A stretch of 64,000 nt of DNA from Peptostreptococcus faecalis (lineage in GTDB: Bacteria; Bacillota; Clostridia; Peptostreptococcales; Peptostreptococcaceae). The notes beneath the pieces are model-generated. The model was not told the DNA's origin, did no database searches, and saw nothing but the letters and a program-made list of their open reading frames with translations. Both the position numbers and the translations under genes were made by a program. Position 1 is the first letter of the stretch; every line of letters begins with the position of its first letter. This document shows, piece after piece, positions 51,805-61,742 of the stretch. The stretch covers positions 1-64,000 of the forward strand of contig NZ_OERU01000003.1 of the NCBI RefSeq assembly GCF_900240845.1, written 5' to 3'.

Positions 51805-52806
51805 ATGTCAGATTTTTTAAATGAATATAGATCAAGAGTCGCAAACAAGGCAAAAAACGCAAAAGAAGTTGAAAAAAAAAGGGCTGAACAAGCATTTAAA
51901 TCTTATCTCGATAACACTCCTACTTCTCAAAAAGTACAAATAACAGATGTTGATGAACCATTTATCTCAAAGAAAACTAAGAAGGTTTTAGCCGCAATCA
52001 CAGATGTGACAAATAATGATAAATCTGTTCTTGATGAAAAAAATTTATTTGTAGAGCGAAATGTGAATATGGATGTCGGATGTTATGTTAAATTTGATAA
52101 TCAAACATGGTTAATTATCTTCGAGGAACATCAGCCACTTGGTGTTAAAAAACAATATATAATGAAAAAATGCAATAACTATATTACTTTGAAATATAGA
52201 GGCAATTTAGTTCAGATACCAGTGTCTATAGAAAACTTAACAATGTATTCAGATGGTATAGCTGATGATGTATATATGTCTTATATGGATTCAAAAAAGC
52301 AGATAGGATATGGAAATAACTATATAACAAGAACAATAGGTGAGGGTTTCAGAATCCTATTAACCCATGAAACAGCTTATAAAGTAACCCACATAAATGA
52401 TTTTGAATACAAGGGACTTATAAAATCTTTAGTTCTACAAACACAAATCTTGGTTGGTGATGAAACAGACATCTTCTTAGCTAATAATATTGGTTATTTT
52501 AATAATCTTTCCCCGGAAAAAAGAGTAGAAGAACCCAAAGACATAAAAGGGGAAATACTTGGTGAAAATAAATTGCTTTTAGGTGAAGAATCAGAATTTA
52601 TCTTTGAAACAAAAAACAAAGAACATGAATTTGAATGGATATTAGAAGAAGATTATATTTTTAATATAATAGAAAATAATGGAAACAAGGTTACTGTGGT
52701 GGCGACTACCAACCCAAAATATATAGGTAAAAAAGCAGTCCTAAAAATAAAAGAAAAAAAGACTGAAGAAATAATAGACAAAATAGAACTGATTTTGAGG
52801 GGGTAG
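51805..52806 (+). CDS. Head-tail joining protein with C-terminal Ig-like domain
   Basis: A 333-aa protein. I chose ATG 51805, right after the upstream stop. The N-terminal part matches neck proteins that adopt beta-rich folds (NVNMDVGCYVKFDNQTWLII). The last 80 residues (LGEESEFIFETKNKEHEFEW ... KVTVVATTNPKYIGKKAVLK) read as a bacterial Ig-like domain, which phages often add for surface attachment. Confidence 0.55.
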   Translation: MSDFLNEYRSRVANKAKNAKEVEKKRAEQAFKSYLDNTPTSQKVQITDVDEPFISKKTKKVLAAITDVTNNDKSVLDEKNLFVERNVNMDVGCYVKFDNQTWLIIFEEHQPLGVKKQYIMKKCNNYITLKYRGNLVQIPVSIENLTMYSDGIADDVYMSYMDSKKQIGYGNNYITRTIGEGFRILLTHETAYKVTHINDFEYKGLIKSLVLQTQILVGDETDIFLANNIGYFNNLSPEKRVEEPKDIKGEILGENKLLLGEESEFIFETKNKEHEFEWILEEDYIFNIIENNGNKVTVVATTNPKYIGKKAVLKIKEKKTEEIIDKIELILRG

Positions 52807-52810
52807 TAAA

Positions 52811-53335
52811 ATGGCACAAATAGGATATATGAATAGAATGGTAACTGAGGTTTACAATGTTTTAATTCAAGATGATTTAATTTCTAAATTCATGCATTAT
52901 TATAAAGAAAAAGATATAGACATTCCATCTCAACCAAAGGTAAAGAATCCAGTGGGTGCTTTAAAAAAACAGTTTTTTAAAAATAGAAGAATAGAAACTT
53001 TGCAAAGGGATGCGAATGTAAATATAACTATAAATATATCTAGAAAGACAAACTGGCAAGATGGCACATCTAAATGGCATGGAAAGAATTCTTTTGAAAA
53101 TATTCTTGAAATAGGGGTTTCTTGCCACAATGACTGTGACAGAACTTTAAATGGCTCAAGAACATATGCATTAATTGATTTGATAGTTAAAAAGCTATCG
53201 GGAAACTCTATAGATTCTTTAGGTGAAGTTAGGTTCATAGAAACAATAGGAATTAGAGACTTAAATCAAGAATACTCTGGATACCTTACATACTTCAGTG
53301 TATATGGGATGAAAGACGAGGGATTTGATGATTGA
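52811..53335 (+). CDS. Tail-terminator-like neck protein
   Basis: A 174-aa protein, start GGGGGTAGTAAA-ATG. Size and position just upstream of the tail genes suggest a tail terminator or neck protein. No motif is decisive. Confidence 0.5.
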   Translation: MAQIGYMNRMVTEVYNVLIQDDLISKFMHYYKEKDIDIPSQPKVKNPVGALKKQFFKNRRIETLQRDANVNITINISRKTNWQDGTSKWHGKNSFENILEIGVSCHNDCDRTLNGSRTYALIDLIVKKLSGNSIDSLGEVRFIETIGIRDLNQEYSGYLTYFSVYGMKDEGFDD

Positions 53336-54209
53336 GAGTAAATTAATGACTGGACAAGATATAGACTTGTCTCAATATGGATTAGGAGTCATAAAACAGC
53401 CAAGCTTAAAAGAACTATTAGAATTGCCAATCAAAGAATCTGATATAACATCTACTTTCATAATGATTGAAACTTTCTACGAAAAAATGACTGGGTTATC
53501 ACCGAGTGCAGACTTATATAAATTAGATTGTTTGAGTATGGTAAATGAAGCTGTGGCTCAAATGGATTCAGAGGAATACAAAAGAGAAGTCCAAACAAGG
53601 TATAATGATGTATTTTTTAAAAGAGAAATAAGGTACACTTTTTTAGAAAAATTATTCTTGCTACTAAGTTGTTTTTTTGATTGCAATATAAAGGACATAG
53701 ATATCAAAGAAGATCCTTTTGAGGACAGAAAAGATTTCAAGGGAATAGTTATCCTAATAAATAAAGGGGACTCTGAAGATGATAAAATTCTTATAGATAA
53801 AGAAAATTTCAACATACTTTTAAAGGTTATTTTTAAAATATTAGATATAGATATCAAGTCTATACTAAGTAGAACAGAAGAAGATGATGAGTGGGTAGAA
53901 AACAATGGGAGTGCAAAAGAAAGAAAATATATAGAAATATTTAAAAGAAAAGAGCGAGAAAGAAAGAAAAAAGAAGTATTACATATATGTGATTATATCA
54001 ATGTTGTAGTAAATGATTCAGGTAGAGATTATAAAGAAGTAGCCAATTGGACGTATTACCAATTGATTAATACGTTTAAAGCTAGTTTCTTGAAAGATAG
54101 ACATGATATGGATGTTAAGATGTTTACTTCTGGGAATTACAAGATAGATCCAAAGGAAATGTTGGATTGGAAAAAAGAAATTAAGATAAATATAGATGAG
54201 ACAATTTAG
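53328..54209 (+). CDS. Hypothetical tail-region protein with shared C-terminal patch
   Basis: A 293-aa protein starting ATG 53328, overlapping the previous gene; a GAGGGA precedes it. The middle is highly charged and probably coiled (KERKYIEIFKRKERERKKKE). Its last 23 codons are the 72-bp patch also found inverted at 4808-4879. The position between neck and tail tube would suit a tail chaperone or neck factor, but I have no motif for this. Confidence 0.5.
   Translation: MIESKLMTGQDIDLSQYGLGVIKQPSLKELLELPIKESDITSTFIMIETFYEKMTGLSPSADLYKLDCLSMVNEAVAQMDSEEYKREVQTRYNDVFFKREIRYTFLEKLFLLLSCFFDCNIKDIDIKEDPFEDRKDFKGIVILINKGDSEDDKILIDKENFNILLKVIFKILDIDIKSILSRTEEDDEWVENNGSAKERKYIEIFKRKERERKKKEVLHICDYINVVVNDSGRDYKEVANWTYYQLINTFKASFLKDRHDMDVKMFTSGNYKIDPKEMLDWKKEIKINIDETI
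54137..54208 (+). repeat. 72-bp patch, copy B
   Basis: 71/72 identical to the reverse complement of 4808-4879. It ends at the stop codon and its last bases form the left arm of the terminator at 54199-54223. Confidence 0.9.
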
Positions 54210-54223
54210 TCTTGTCTTTTTTT
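54199..54223 (+). terminator. Terminator overlapping the gene end
   Basis: AGACAA, loop TTTAGTC, TTGTCT, then a T-run. The left arm is inside the shared 72-bp patch. Confidence 0.65.
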
Positions 54224-54256
54224 ATATAAAAATAATGAAGGATAGGTGATTAATTA

Positions 54257-55066
54257 ATGGCATTCGCAATAAAAGACGCTGCCGATATGGGAGTATTTAA
54301 TAAAGAGACAGGAGTACCGTTGTTTTATACTGAAGCAGCGAACTCTTTTGAGTTAAAAATTGAATCAGAAGAAGTTTTTGCAAAGGCAAAAGGCGTAGAT
54401 ACAATAGGGTTTAACAGTGGTAAAAAAGTAAGTGGGAAAGCGGAGTTTGAAGTTATCCAGTTTCCACAGCTTTCTATAATTCTTGCAAGTGATGTTGCTG
54501 AAAAGAATAATTATGCAGTAGCAAAAAAACTTAAAGCAAAATTGGGAGCCGATAAGAAGGTAATACTAAAAGGAGAGTCTCCTTTAGAGGGTTCTATGAT
54601 GGCTATGCTACTAAAAGATGATGGTGCCGAACTAGGAGAAAAAGTTGAGGTAACTGTTACAAAAGTAGGTGATGATACAGAAGTTGTGTTCCCAGATACT
54701 GTAAAAGAGGGTCAGTTTGTAATACTTTTTTATCAGAATGTAGCACAAAAAGTGAAGGTAATAAAGGTTACTTCAGAAGGAGATACACCAAACCTTAGAA
54801 TTGAAGCAATAGTTTCAGCTAAAATGCAGAATGGTAAAAAGATGGCTTTAAATCTAGTTATAAATAATGCGAGAGCAAAGAATAATGCAGAACTTACATT
54901 CTCTACAGAGAATCCATCTAAGTTCCCAATGGAATTTGACTGTTTCCCAGATGAATTAGGAGAAATTTTTGAATTGACATTTATTGAAGATGATGGAACA
55001 ACAGATTTAGAAGAAAAGGTGAAAAACCTAGATCCTTCTATAAAACTTGATAATGAAGCTGCTTAG
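54257..55066 (+). CDS. Major tail tube protein
   Basis: A 269-aa protein, start ATAGGTGAT-N6-ATG. Beta-rich throughout, with the opening FNKETGVPLFYTEAANSFEL and an inserted domain (about 115-180). Followed by a strong terminator and Dit. Order and fold fit the major tail protein. Confidence 0.7.
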   Translation: MAFAIKDAADMGVFNKETGVPLFYTEAANSFELKIESEEVFAKAKGVDTIGFNSGKKVSGKAEFEVIQFPQLSIILASDVAEKNNYAVAKKLKAKLGADKKVILKGESPLEGSMMAMLLKDDGAELGEKVEVTVTKVGDDTEVVFPDTVKEGQFVILFYQNVAQKVKVIKVTSEGDTPNLRIEAIVSAKMQNGKKMALNLVINNARAKNNAELTFSTENPSKFPMEFDCFPDELGEIFELTFIEDDGTTDLEEKVKNLDPSIKLDNEAA

Positions 55067-55075
55067 TATTGATAT

Positions 55076-55105
55076 ACCCCACCAATTGGTGGGGTTATTT
55101 TTTTT
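55076..55105 (+). terminator. Terminator after the tail tube gene
   Basis: ACCCCACCAATTGGTGGGGT followed by a T-rich tract. Confidence 0.85.
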
Positions 55106-55185
55106 AAGTCAATTTAAAATTTTATTTAAATTCAATAAGATTTATTGGCTTTAAATATTTTTTTAAAAGAAAGGAGACAATAAAA

Positions 55186-55962
55186 TTGGTCTTTCATTCG
55201 GACAGATTTATATTCGATGGAGTCAATTCGGAGAGCATAGGGATAATGTTAGTGACTGTCGGTGAAAATGACGTGCTAATGGACTATGGGATTCCATTTG
55301 AATACAAGTTAAAAGTAGAAAGTAGTTTTGGAGATAATCCTTTTTATACCAAAGAGGAGTCTCCACCAGAACCAATCACTTTAGATTTTTGCTTAACAGA
55401 GAATAGACAAGCAATAAAGTGGAGTGATGAGTTGGAAAAAGAAATAATTAACTGGTTAACACAAGATAAATTTTGTGAATTCATTTCTTATGATAATCCA
55501 GAATTAGTTTACTATTTTAGAGCAACAAAGGTTACAAAGAAAATGACACATCAAAAAAAAGGTATTTTATCAGTAACCTTTCAACCATATTACAAACATC
55601 CAGTGAAAAAGATAAGAAAAGATTTGTTGGTCGAGGGAGAAAGATTTACAAATATAAACAATGAGTGTATTTCAAGAGAATATGTATATCCAATGCTAGA
55701 AATTGAGGCAAACGCAAGTGGAAACGTAGAAATTTTAAATGAATCAATAGAAGATTCTGAACCTCTTGTAGTAAAAGGGCTAGAGGACGGAGAAAAAATA
55801 TTTATCGACAATCAACTGTTTATAGTAATAGATGAAAATGATGAAAATAAGTTCCATAAAGTAAACAGACATTGGTTGAAACTAAAAAAGGGAACAAACA
55901 AAATAAAAATCAACGGAAATGTAAATATAAAAATTAAATGTAATTTAGAGATAAAGATATAA
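55186..55962 (+). CDS. Distal tail protein (Dit-like)
   Basis: A 258-aa protein starting TTG 55186, ten nt after AAAGGAG. The opening VFHSDRFIFDGVNSESIGIM then KVTKKMTHQKKGILSVTFQP and a C-terminal galectin-like beta domain match siphovirus Dit (Sipho_tail) proteins. It precedes the tape measure here, whereas it usually follows it, so gene order is unusual. Confidence 0.7.
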   Translation: MVFHSDRFIFDGVNSESIGIMLVTVGENDVLMDYGIPFEYKLKVESSFGDNPFYTKEESPPEPITLDFCLTENRQAIKWSDELEKEIINWLTQDKFCEFISYDNPELVYYFRATKVTKKMTHQKKGILSVTFQPYYKHPVKKIRKDLLVEGERFTNINNECISREYVYPMLEIEANASGNVEILNESIEDSEPLVVKGLEDGEKIFIDNQLFIVIDENDENKFHKVNRHWLKLKKGTNKIKINGNVNIKIKCNLEIKI

Positions 55963-55972
55963 GGAGAAAATT

Positions 55973-56425
55973 ATGAGAACAATAAAATTAAGTGAACTGC
56001 CTAAGAAGGAAAAATATAGAGATATAATTTCGGTTACTATGGATGACGGTGAAATAGATTATATATACGTTTTGAATCCAACAGGCGAAATAGAAAAAGA
56101 ACTTTTAGAGGTATGCTCTGAGGTTATATTTGAAAAATGTGAACTTGACGATTCTGAATTGATGAAATTATTCATAGAAAAACTTACAAATATAGAAGTT
56201 GAATACGGATTTCAGGAAGTTCCAGAGTCCGATGCTTTAGCAAGAGTATATACTACACTAAAAACTATTTACTTTGAAATGATAGATTTTTGCTACAGAT
56301 TTTATATTTGCGAAGAATCAGCAATGAAGGCAGAAGAAAGTAGAGAAAAATTATTAAAAGAAATCAGTGCGAAAGAAGAAAAAGAAGATAAAGAAATTAT
56401 AAACGCCATAAAAGAAGATAAATAG
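55973..56425 (+). CDS. Tail assembly chaperone-like protein
   Basis: A 150-aa acidic helical protein, start AAGGAGA-N6-ATG, in the position of a gpG-type chaperone before tape measure. I see no clear slippery heptamer for a frameshift at its 3' end. Confidence 0.45.
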   Translation: MRTIKLSELPKKEKYRDIISVTMDDGEIDYIYVLNPTGEIEKELLEVCSEVIFEKCELDDSELMKLFIEKLTNIEVEYGFQEVPESDALARVYTTLKTIYFEMIDFCYRFYICEESAMKAEESREKLLKEISAKEEKEDKEIINAIKEDK

Positions 56426-56440
56426 TTATGAGGTGAAAAT

Positions 56441-56754
56441 ATGGTCTTTGGATCGATTGAAGAGTGTGAAGCTTATATAAAGAGTTGTATGACACAAACA
56501 ACCCCAGTTATGGCACAAAAAACTCAAGAAGAAGGAAAGAACATAATATCCGGACAGGTTGGTGGAATAACAGGAAGTTTGGCAAATTCAGTGTTTATAT
56601 TGGGAACATCAGCAAATTCAATGGAGGTAGGAATAGAGGATAGAGGTGGTGGAAATGATTATTCATGGACATCACAGGTTTATAGAACTCATTTCTTTCC
56701 GATGTACGGATTAGAGAAAGGCCACACATGGAATAGAGGTGCCACAACAATTAT
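56441..56754 (+). CDS. Tail-region protein, exon 1 (split by IStron 1)
   Basis: Start GAGGTGA-N6-ATG. Exon 1 encodes 104 codons plus 2 nt, ending ...HTWNRGATTI. Read without splicing the frame ends at TAA 56819-56821 after element-coded residues. Joining 56754 to 58910 gives 399 nt, a 132-aa protein with ...TTIMITWESWASGNLDK... Position before tape measure and size fit a gp10-like or tail-completion protein. Confidence 0.65.
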
Positions 56755-57209
56755 AGGTTTTTCAAGCGAGAAAACCCACGATTTTAATCGTGTGGATGAA
56801 AGCTTGTCAAATACACTGTAAGCATATAGAGAAATCTGTATGTAGTGAATACATAAAACTCATGTATTCCAATTAAGAAACTGAATTGCTGGAAATTCGT
56901 AAAGCTAACTTAACTACAACGCAAAGATAATACAAAACTTAAACGTGAATGTGGCGAGAGCAGAAAAAATAAGTTAGATGGCATAAGGTTAAACCCTAAG
57001 TGCTTTAAAATTGAAAATCAGCATCCAAGCCTAGAAATAGGAAGGTTCAACGACTATTCCTCTTGAGGGAAGTACATCACAAGCCATTGGTGATGGAAGT
57101 GGTTTCGCCTTAGCACGTAATGGTGAAGGATAAGATATAGTCTGTGCTTGCACGAAAGTGTAAGAAGTTCATAAGAGAACTGTATAGATAGTAGCGAATC
57201 TATATGAAC
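56755..57209 (+). ncRNA. Group I intron core of IStron 1
   Basis: The core contains ACGACTATTCC (57050-57060) and AAGGATAAGATATAGTCT (57127-57144), the paired P7-type segments of bacterial group I introns. The last 96 nt (57114-57209) are identical to IStron 2. The 3' splice site lies beyond tnpB at 58909. Self-splicing would restore the tail gene. Confidence 0.75.
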
Positions 57210-57299
57210 AAACTTCACACAAAAAAAAGAAAGTATAATAGTTTTAATATTGTGTATAAAACTATTGATTTCGTACACTAAATAGCATATAATAAAATT

Positions 57300-57701
57300 A
57301 TGAATAATGAATACAGAGACTCAAAAACAACTGTTTCGTTAATCAATTATCATTTTGTTTTTTGTCCAAGATATCGAAGGAAAATATTTGAAGATTCCAA
57401 AGTAGATATTAGATTTAAATCAGTCATTCAAGAAATATGTATTGAGAATGATTGGGATATTATTGCAATAGAGACAGATAAAGAGCATTGCCATTTATTC
57501 ATAAATGTACAACCTATATATTCTCCTTCTGAAATAATGAAGATAATAAAAGGTATTACATCACGAAAATTAAGGCAAGAATTTGAACATTTAAGCAAAA
57601 TGCCAAGTGTTTGGACAAGGTCATTTTTTGTTTCAACTGCTGGTGATGTATCTAGTAAAATAATTAAAAGATATGTTGAAAATCAAAGAACAAGATACTG
57701 A
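57300..57701 (+). CDS. tnpA: IStron 1 TnpA transposase
   Basis: A 133-aa Y1 transposase: HUH motif KEHCHLFI (H63, H65), tyrosine Y125 in IKRYVENQ. No RBS is seen; a TATAAT-type box lies close to the start. It may also act on IStron 2, which lacks tnpA. Confidence 0.85.
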   Translation: MNNEYRDSKTTVSLINYHFVFCPRYRRKIFEDSKVDIRFKSVIQEICIENDWDIIAIETDKEHCHLFINVQPIYSPSEIMKIIKGITSRKLRQEFEHLSKMPSVWTRSFFVSTAGDVSSKIIKRYVENQRTRY

Positions 57702-57725
57702 TTATACGTTAAGGAGGTGACAGAA

Positions 57726-58844
57726 ATGAAAAAGGCACATAAGATACGTATTTACCCAAATACTAAACAACAGATACAATTTCAAAAAACATTTGGATGC
57801 GTAAGATTTTACTGGAATTTTATTTTAAACCAAACTCAAACAAATTATAAAATGAAACAAGAAGATGAAATGTATTTAGAAGACAAGACAACATATGCAA
57901 TTCTTAAAAAACAAGAAGAATATTCATGGTTAAAAGAAGTTGAAGCTCAACCATTAAGCCAAGTGACTATGGATTTAAGAAAAGCATACAAAAATACATT
58001 TAAATCTAAGTTTGGGCTCCCTAAATTCAAGAGTAAAAAATACTCTAAAAAATCTTATAGGACAGCAGCTGGAATGAAGGTGAATGAAAACTACTGTTAT
58101 ATATCTAGAGTTGGGTGGGTAAAAATGGCGGAGAAGTTACGATTTAAAGGAAAATTAATGAATGTAACAATCAGTCAATCTAAATCTGGAAAATACTTTG
58201 CAGCATTCTTAGTAGAAACTGAAAATGTTGAACTAGAACCAGTCGAAAATAAAATTGGCTTAGATTTAGGTCTTTCTCATTTCTGTGTAGCTTCCACAGG
58301 AGAAAAAATAGATAACAAAAAATTCTATCATTCTCTTGAAAAGCGACTAATAATTGAACAAAGAAAACTTTCAAAACGTTTAGAGATAGCCAAAAAACAT
58401 AATCGTAAATTAGATGATTGTAAAAACTATCAAAAACAAAAAAAGAAAGTTGCTTTAATACATGAAAAGATATTCAATCAAAGAAATAATTTTTTACATC
58501 AAATTTCTTCAAGAATAACTGATGAAAACCAAGTCATTTGTATAGAAGATTTAAACGTAAAAAACATGATTAAAGATCATAAATTAGCGAAATCAATAGC
58601 CGATGTATCGTGGAGTGAATTCGTAAGACAATTAGAGTACAAGTCTAAATGGAAAGGAAGAAAACTTGTTAAGGTAGATAGATTCTTCCCTAGTTCTCAA
58701 ATTTGTTCTAAATGTGGACACAATGATGGCAAGAAAGAGTTAACCATAAGAGAATGGACTTGTTCTAATTGCAACACGAATCACGATAGAGATATCAATG
58801 CGAGCATAAATATTAAAACCGAAGGACTTTCGGGGTTAGCTTAG
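57726..58844 (+). CDS. tnpB: IStron 1 TnpB nuclease
   Basis: A 372-aa TnpB starting ATG 57726 after AAGGAGGTGA. RuvC residues in [14 protein letters not shown] and HDRDINAS; zinc ribbon CSKCG and CSNC. The last about 43 codons are nearly identical at DNA level to the TnpB at 39740-40882, pointing to gene conversion. Its guide RNA and the intron's 3' splice site overlap downstream. Confidence 0.9.
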   Translation: MKKAHKIRIYPNTKQQIQFQKTFGCVRFYWNFILNQTQTNYKMKQEDEMYLEDKTTYAILKKQEEYSWLKEVEAQPLSQVTMDLRKAYKNTFKSKFGLPKFKSKKYSKKSYRTAAGMKVNENYCYISRVGWVKMAEKLRFKGKLMNVTISQSKSGKYFAAFLVETENVELEPVENKIGLDLGLSHFCVASTGEKIDNKKFYHSLEKRLIIEQRKLSKRLEIAKKHNRKLDDCKNYQKQKKKVALIHEKIFNQRNNFLHQISSRITDENQVICIEDLNVKNMIKDHKLAKSIADVSWSEFVRQLEYKSKWKGRKLVKVDRFFPSSQICSKCGHNDGKKELTIREWTCSNCNTNHDRDINASINIKTEGLSGLA

Positions 58845-58909
58845 TAAATTTACTATCAATAGATGGTATTACCTAAGAACCCCACGATTTTAATCGTGTG
58901 GAGTGTCAG

Positions 58910-58994
58910 GATTACATGGGAATCATGGGCTTCTGGAAACTTAGATAAGATATTCTTAGAAACAATGAGTGGTCTAGGAGTACCTATAGGATAA
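58910..58994 (+). CDS. Tail-region protein, exon 2
   Basis: Encodes (1 nt of codon) ITWESWASGNLDKIFLETMS then GLGVPIG and stop. It has no start codon of its own and is readable only after splicing from 56754. Confidence 0.65.
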
Positions 58995-59009
58995 GGAAGG
59001 AGTGATTTT

Positions 59010-61169
59010 TTGGCTGAGTTTAGAATAAAAAGTACATTAGATCTCAGTACAGATGAAGCAAAGAGCAAAATGAAAGCTCTTGAAAATGAAAAGATTAAAG
59101 CTAAATTAGAACTAGATGCCGAAAGTAGTAAGAAAGCCCTTAACAGTTTAGATAAAGCGTCAAAGCAATCTCAACAGAATAGGGTCAAAGATGCAAAGAA
59201 GGCAGAAAATGAATTAGCTGGGATAGATAGAAAAAAGCTAAATGAATATAAAAGATTAGGGCAGGAAAAAGCTTCTTTAAGTAATAAGTTTGCTAAAGCT
59301 GAAAGCGATAATGCTAGAAAGAATTTAGATAAAAATATTAGAGATAGACAACGACAGATGTCTGGACTATACAAACAAATGTCTAGTGAACAGCAAAAAA
59401 TAGCAAAACAGATGGACACTCAAATGTTCGGTGCTAAATCAGGCAATGGCTTACTGAAGGCATTTGGACGAATAGATAAAGATGCTTTAAAGATAAAAAA
59501 TACTATCAGAAGTCTAGATGGGGATATAACTAAAACCTTAGGGAATAAGCTATCTAAACAAATGGATGGATTTTATAAAGGATTAGATAAAAAACCTGTC
59601 AATAACGCTACGTATGAAAACGCTAGAAGGACGATGAATAGTTATCAACAAAGTGCTAAAGCTTTGAAAGAAATTTCCTCTCTAGAAAAATCATATGGAA
59701 GTAGACAAACGGCTGTAAACAATAGACTGGGTGGTTTAAGTAATCTAGTAACGCAAAAAGCTGGGGCTGAACTAAATAAAAATTTAAGCCAATCTTTTTC
59801 ACAAATTAGAGGAAAAGATATAACTTCAACAGCTAGTAAAATGAAAGTTTTTGGAACTGAATTAAACAGGACAGCTACAGCAAGTAAACAATTACAAGGA
59901 TTAGATAAGACAATAAATAGATTGTCTGGATTAGAAAGTGGTTTAAAACCTAAAACTATTAATGGTCTTAGACAAGGGATAGTCGATTTATCTAAATCAC
60001 CTTCATTAGGAACAGCAAGTTTTGATTCCGAATTAAAAAAAGTAAATACGCAAATGACAGTAGCGAGCCGATATCAAGGCCGAATGGCAAAACTTAAAGA
60101 TGATTTTAAGATGTCCATGTTCGGAACCTCAATGGGATATTTGGCTGGCTCTTTTTTACGTTCTCAAGTAACTGGAGCAATCCAAACTTTTAAAGATTTA
60201 GATGCTTCAATGACAGATATAAAGAAGGTAGCAAATCCTAGAGATGTAGCGACAGAATCTCAAACAAAAGCTATTAGAAAACAAGCTATCCAAATAGCGA
60301 AAGATGTTGGGATGGCTTCATCTGATGTCCAATCATCAATAGCTACAGCATTACAATCTGGTATGGGCGGTATGAAAGAGTCTATGGCAGTTGCAAGAAA
60401 ATCTATGATATTAGCTAACGTTGGTGATATGGATAAAGTTGAGGCAACAAAAGCTGTCAATACCATAGTTAAATCTTTCAACTTAGACCCTTTAGGGAAA
60501 CAAAGAGTTAACGTAAAGGGAATGTCAAAAGAAACAACACAATTAGCTAATGCAATGGACTTGCTTAACTATGCAGGTAATAATTATGCTATATCTTCAG
60601 CAGGTGTAGCCGAGGCATTACAGCGTGGTGGTGGAGTTATGAAAGCATATGGAATGAACTTAGCCGATTCTGTTGCAATGATTACAGCCACAAATGAACC
60701 AATACAGAATCCAGAAAAAGTTGGTAATGGTTTAAAATCTATTGCTATTAATATGGCTGGTATTACAACCAGTGCCAAAGATGGGACACTCCATGCGAAT
60801 AAAACAGCTAAGGCACTTCAAGAAATTGCTGGCGTTGATATATATAAAGATAAGGCAAAAGGATCTCTTAAATCCCAAGTTGAACTTTTAGATGAAGTTC
60901 AGAAAAAATGGGGTGGATTAAACGATGCTCAAAGAGCCGGTCTATCTGAGTCTATAGCAGGTAAACATAGAGCGGATATATTCCAAGCTTTAATGGGGAA
61001 TTACGAAACATTTAAGAAACTTCGTAATGAGTTTAGCCAAGGAGACCACTTTGGTTCAGCTGAAGCCGAAAACGAAAAATATGTAAACTCATTAGCTGGT
61101 AAGACAAACAAGCTAAAAGAGACCATGACTTCCATAGGAACTGGTCTTATAAATGGGAAGGCTGTTTAT
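59010..61169 (+). CDS. Tape measure protein, exon 1
   Basis: Start TTG 59010 after AAGGAAGGAG. 720 codons up to TTTAT at 61165-61169; an unspliced frame would stop at TAG 61170-61172. Long helical, Lys/Gln-rich N-terminus; the TP901 tape measure-type core near residues 370-700 (FKDLDASMTDIKKVA, GMASSDVQSSIATALQSGMG). It sets tail length and is the longest gene in the module. Confidence 0.85.
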
Positions 61170-61624
61170 TAGGAACGTAGTGATATAAACGAGAATCCTC
61201 GTGATTTTAATCATGAGATGAATCGTAAAATAGATACGTAAATAGTAAGCATATAGAGAAATCTGTATGTAGAGGTGAGAGAAATTCATCCAATACTACT
61301 TGAATTGCTGGAAACCCCTAAAGCTAGTAAAACTACAACATAGAGATGAAATATACTCAAGTGTGAATGTTGCGAAAGCAGAAAAAAATTACTAGATAAC
61401 ATAAGGTTAAATCCTAAGTGTTCTACAATAATGGGCAATCAGCAGGTAAGCTCCGAATAGGAGAAACTTCAACGACTATTCCTCTTGAGGGAAGTACACA
61501 CAAGCGTGTGGAAGTGGGTAGACCTTAACACGTAATGGTGAAGGATAAGATATAGTCTGTGCTTGCACGAAAGTGTAAGAAGTTCATAAGAGAACTGTAT
61601 AGATAGTAGCGAATCTATATGAAC
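61170..61624 (+). ncRNA. Group I intron core of IStron 2
   Basis: It shares ACGACTATTCC and AAGGATAAGATATAGTCT (61541-61558) with IStron 1; 61529-61624 is identical to 57114-57209. A possible internal guide, GTAAA (61224-61228), pairs with the 5' exon end TTTAT with the G-U pair at the splice site. Confidence 0.75.
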
Positions 61625-61742
61625 GAGACCTCAAAAATGATAAAGTACAAGGTTCAAGGCATTAGTCCAGAAAACTTTTACAAAAATATGGGCTTATTCA
61701 GTAAAATGCGGTACAATTGCCTTATAGAAAAGAGGTGAGAAA

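Larger units (their letters stand above)
56755..58909 (+). mobile_element. IStron 1: group I intron + tnpA + tnpB
   Basis: About 2.15 kb. The 5' flank ends ATTAT and the 3' end is TCAG. Identical end hairpins CCCACGAT...ATCGTGTGG at 56775-56795 and 58881-58901. The 5' part is a group I intron, the 3' part an IS605-type module. This chimera matches the CdISt1 IStron of C. difficile. Confidence 0.8.

Noticed and set aside
55973-56821. Programmed frameshift in a G/GT tail chaperone pair
   Set aside because: I could not find a convincing slippery heptamer at the end of 55973-56425, and the next gene has its own RBS and start.
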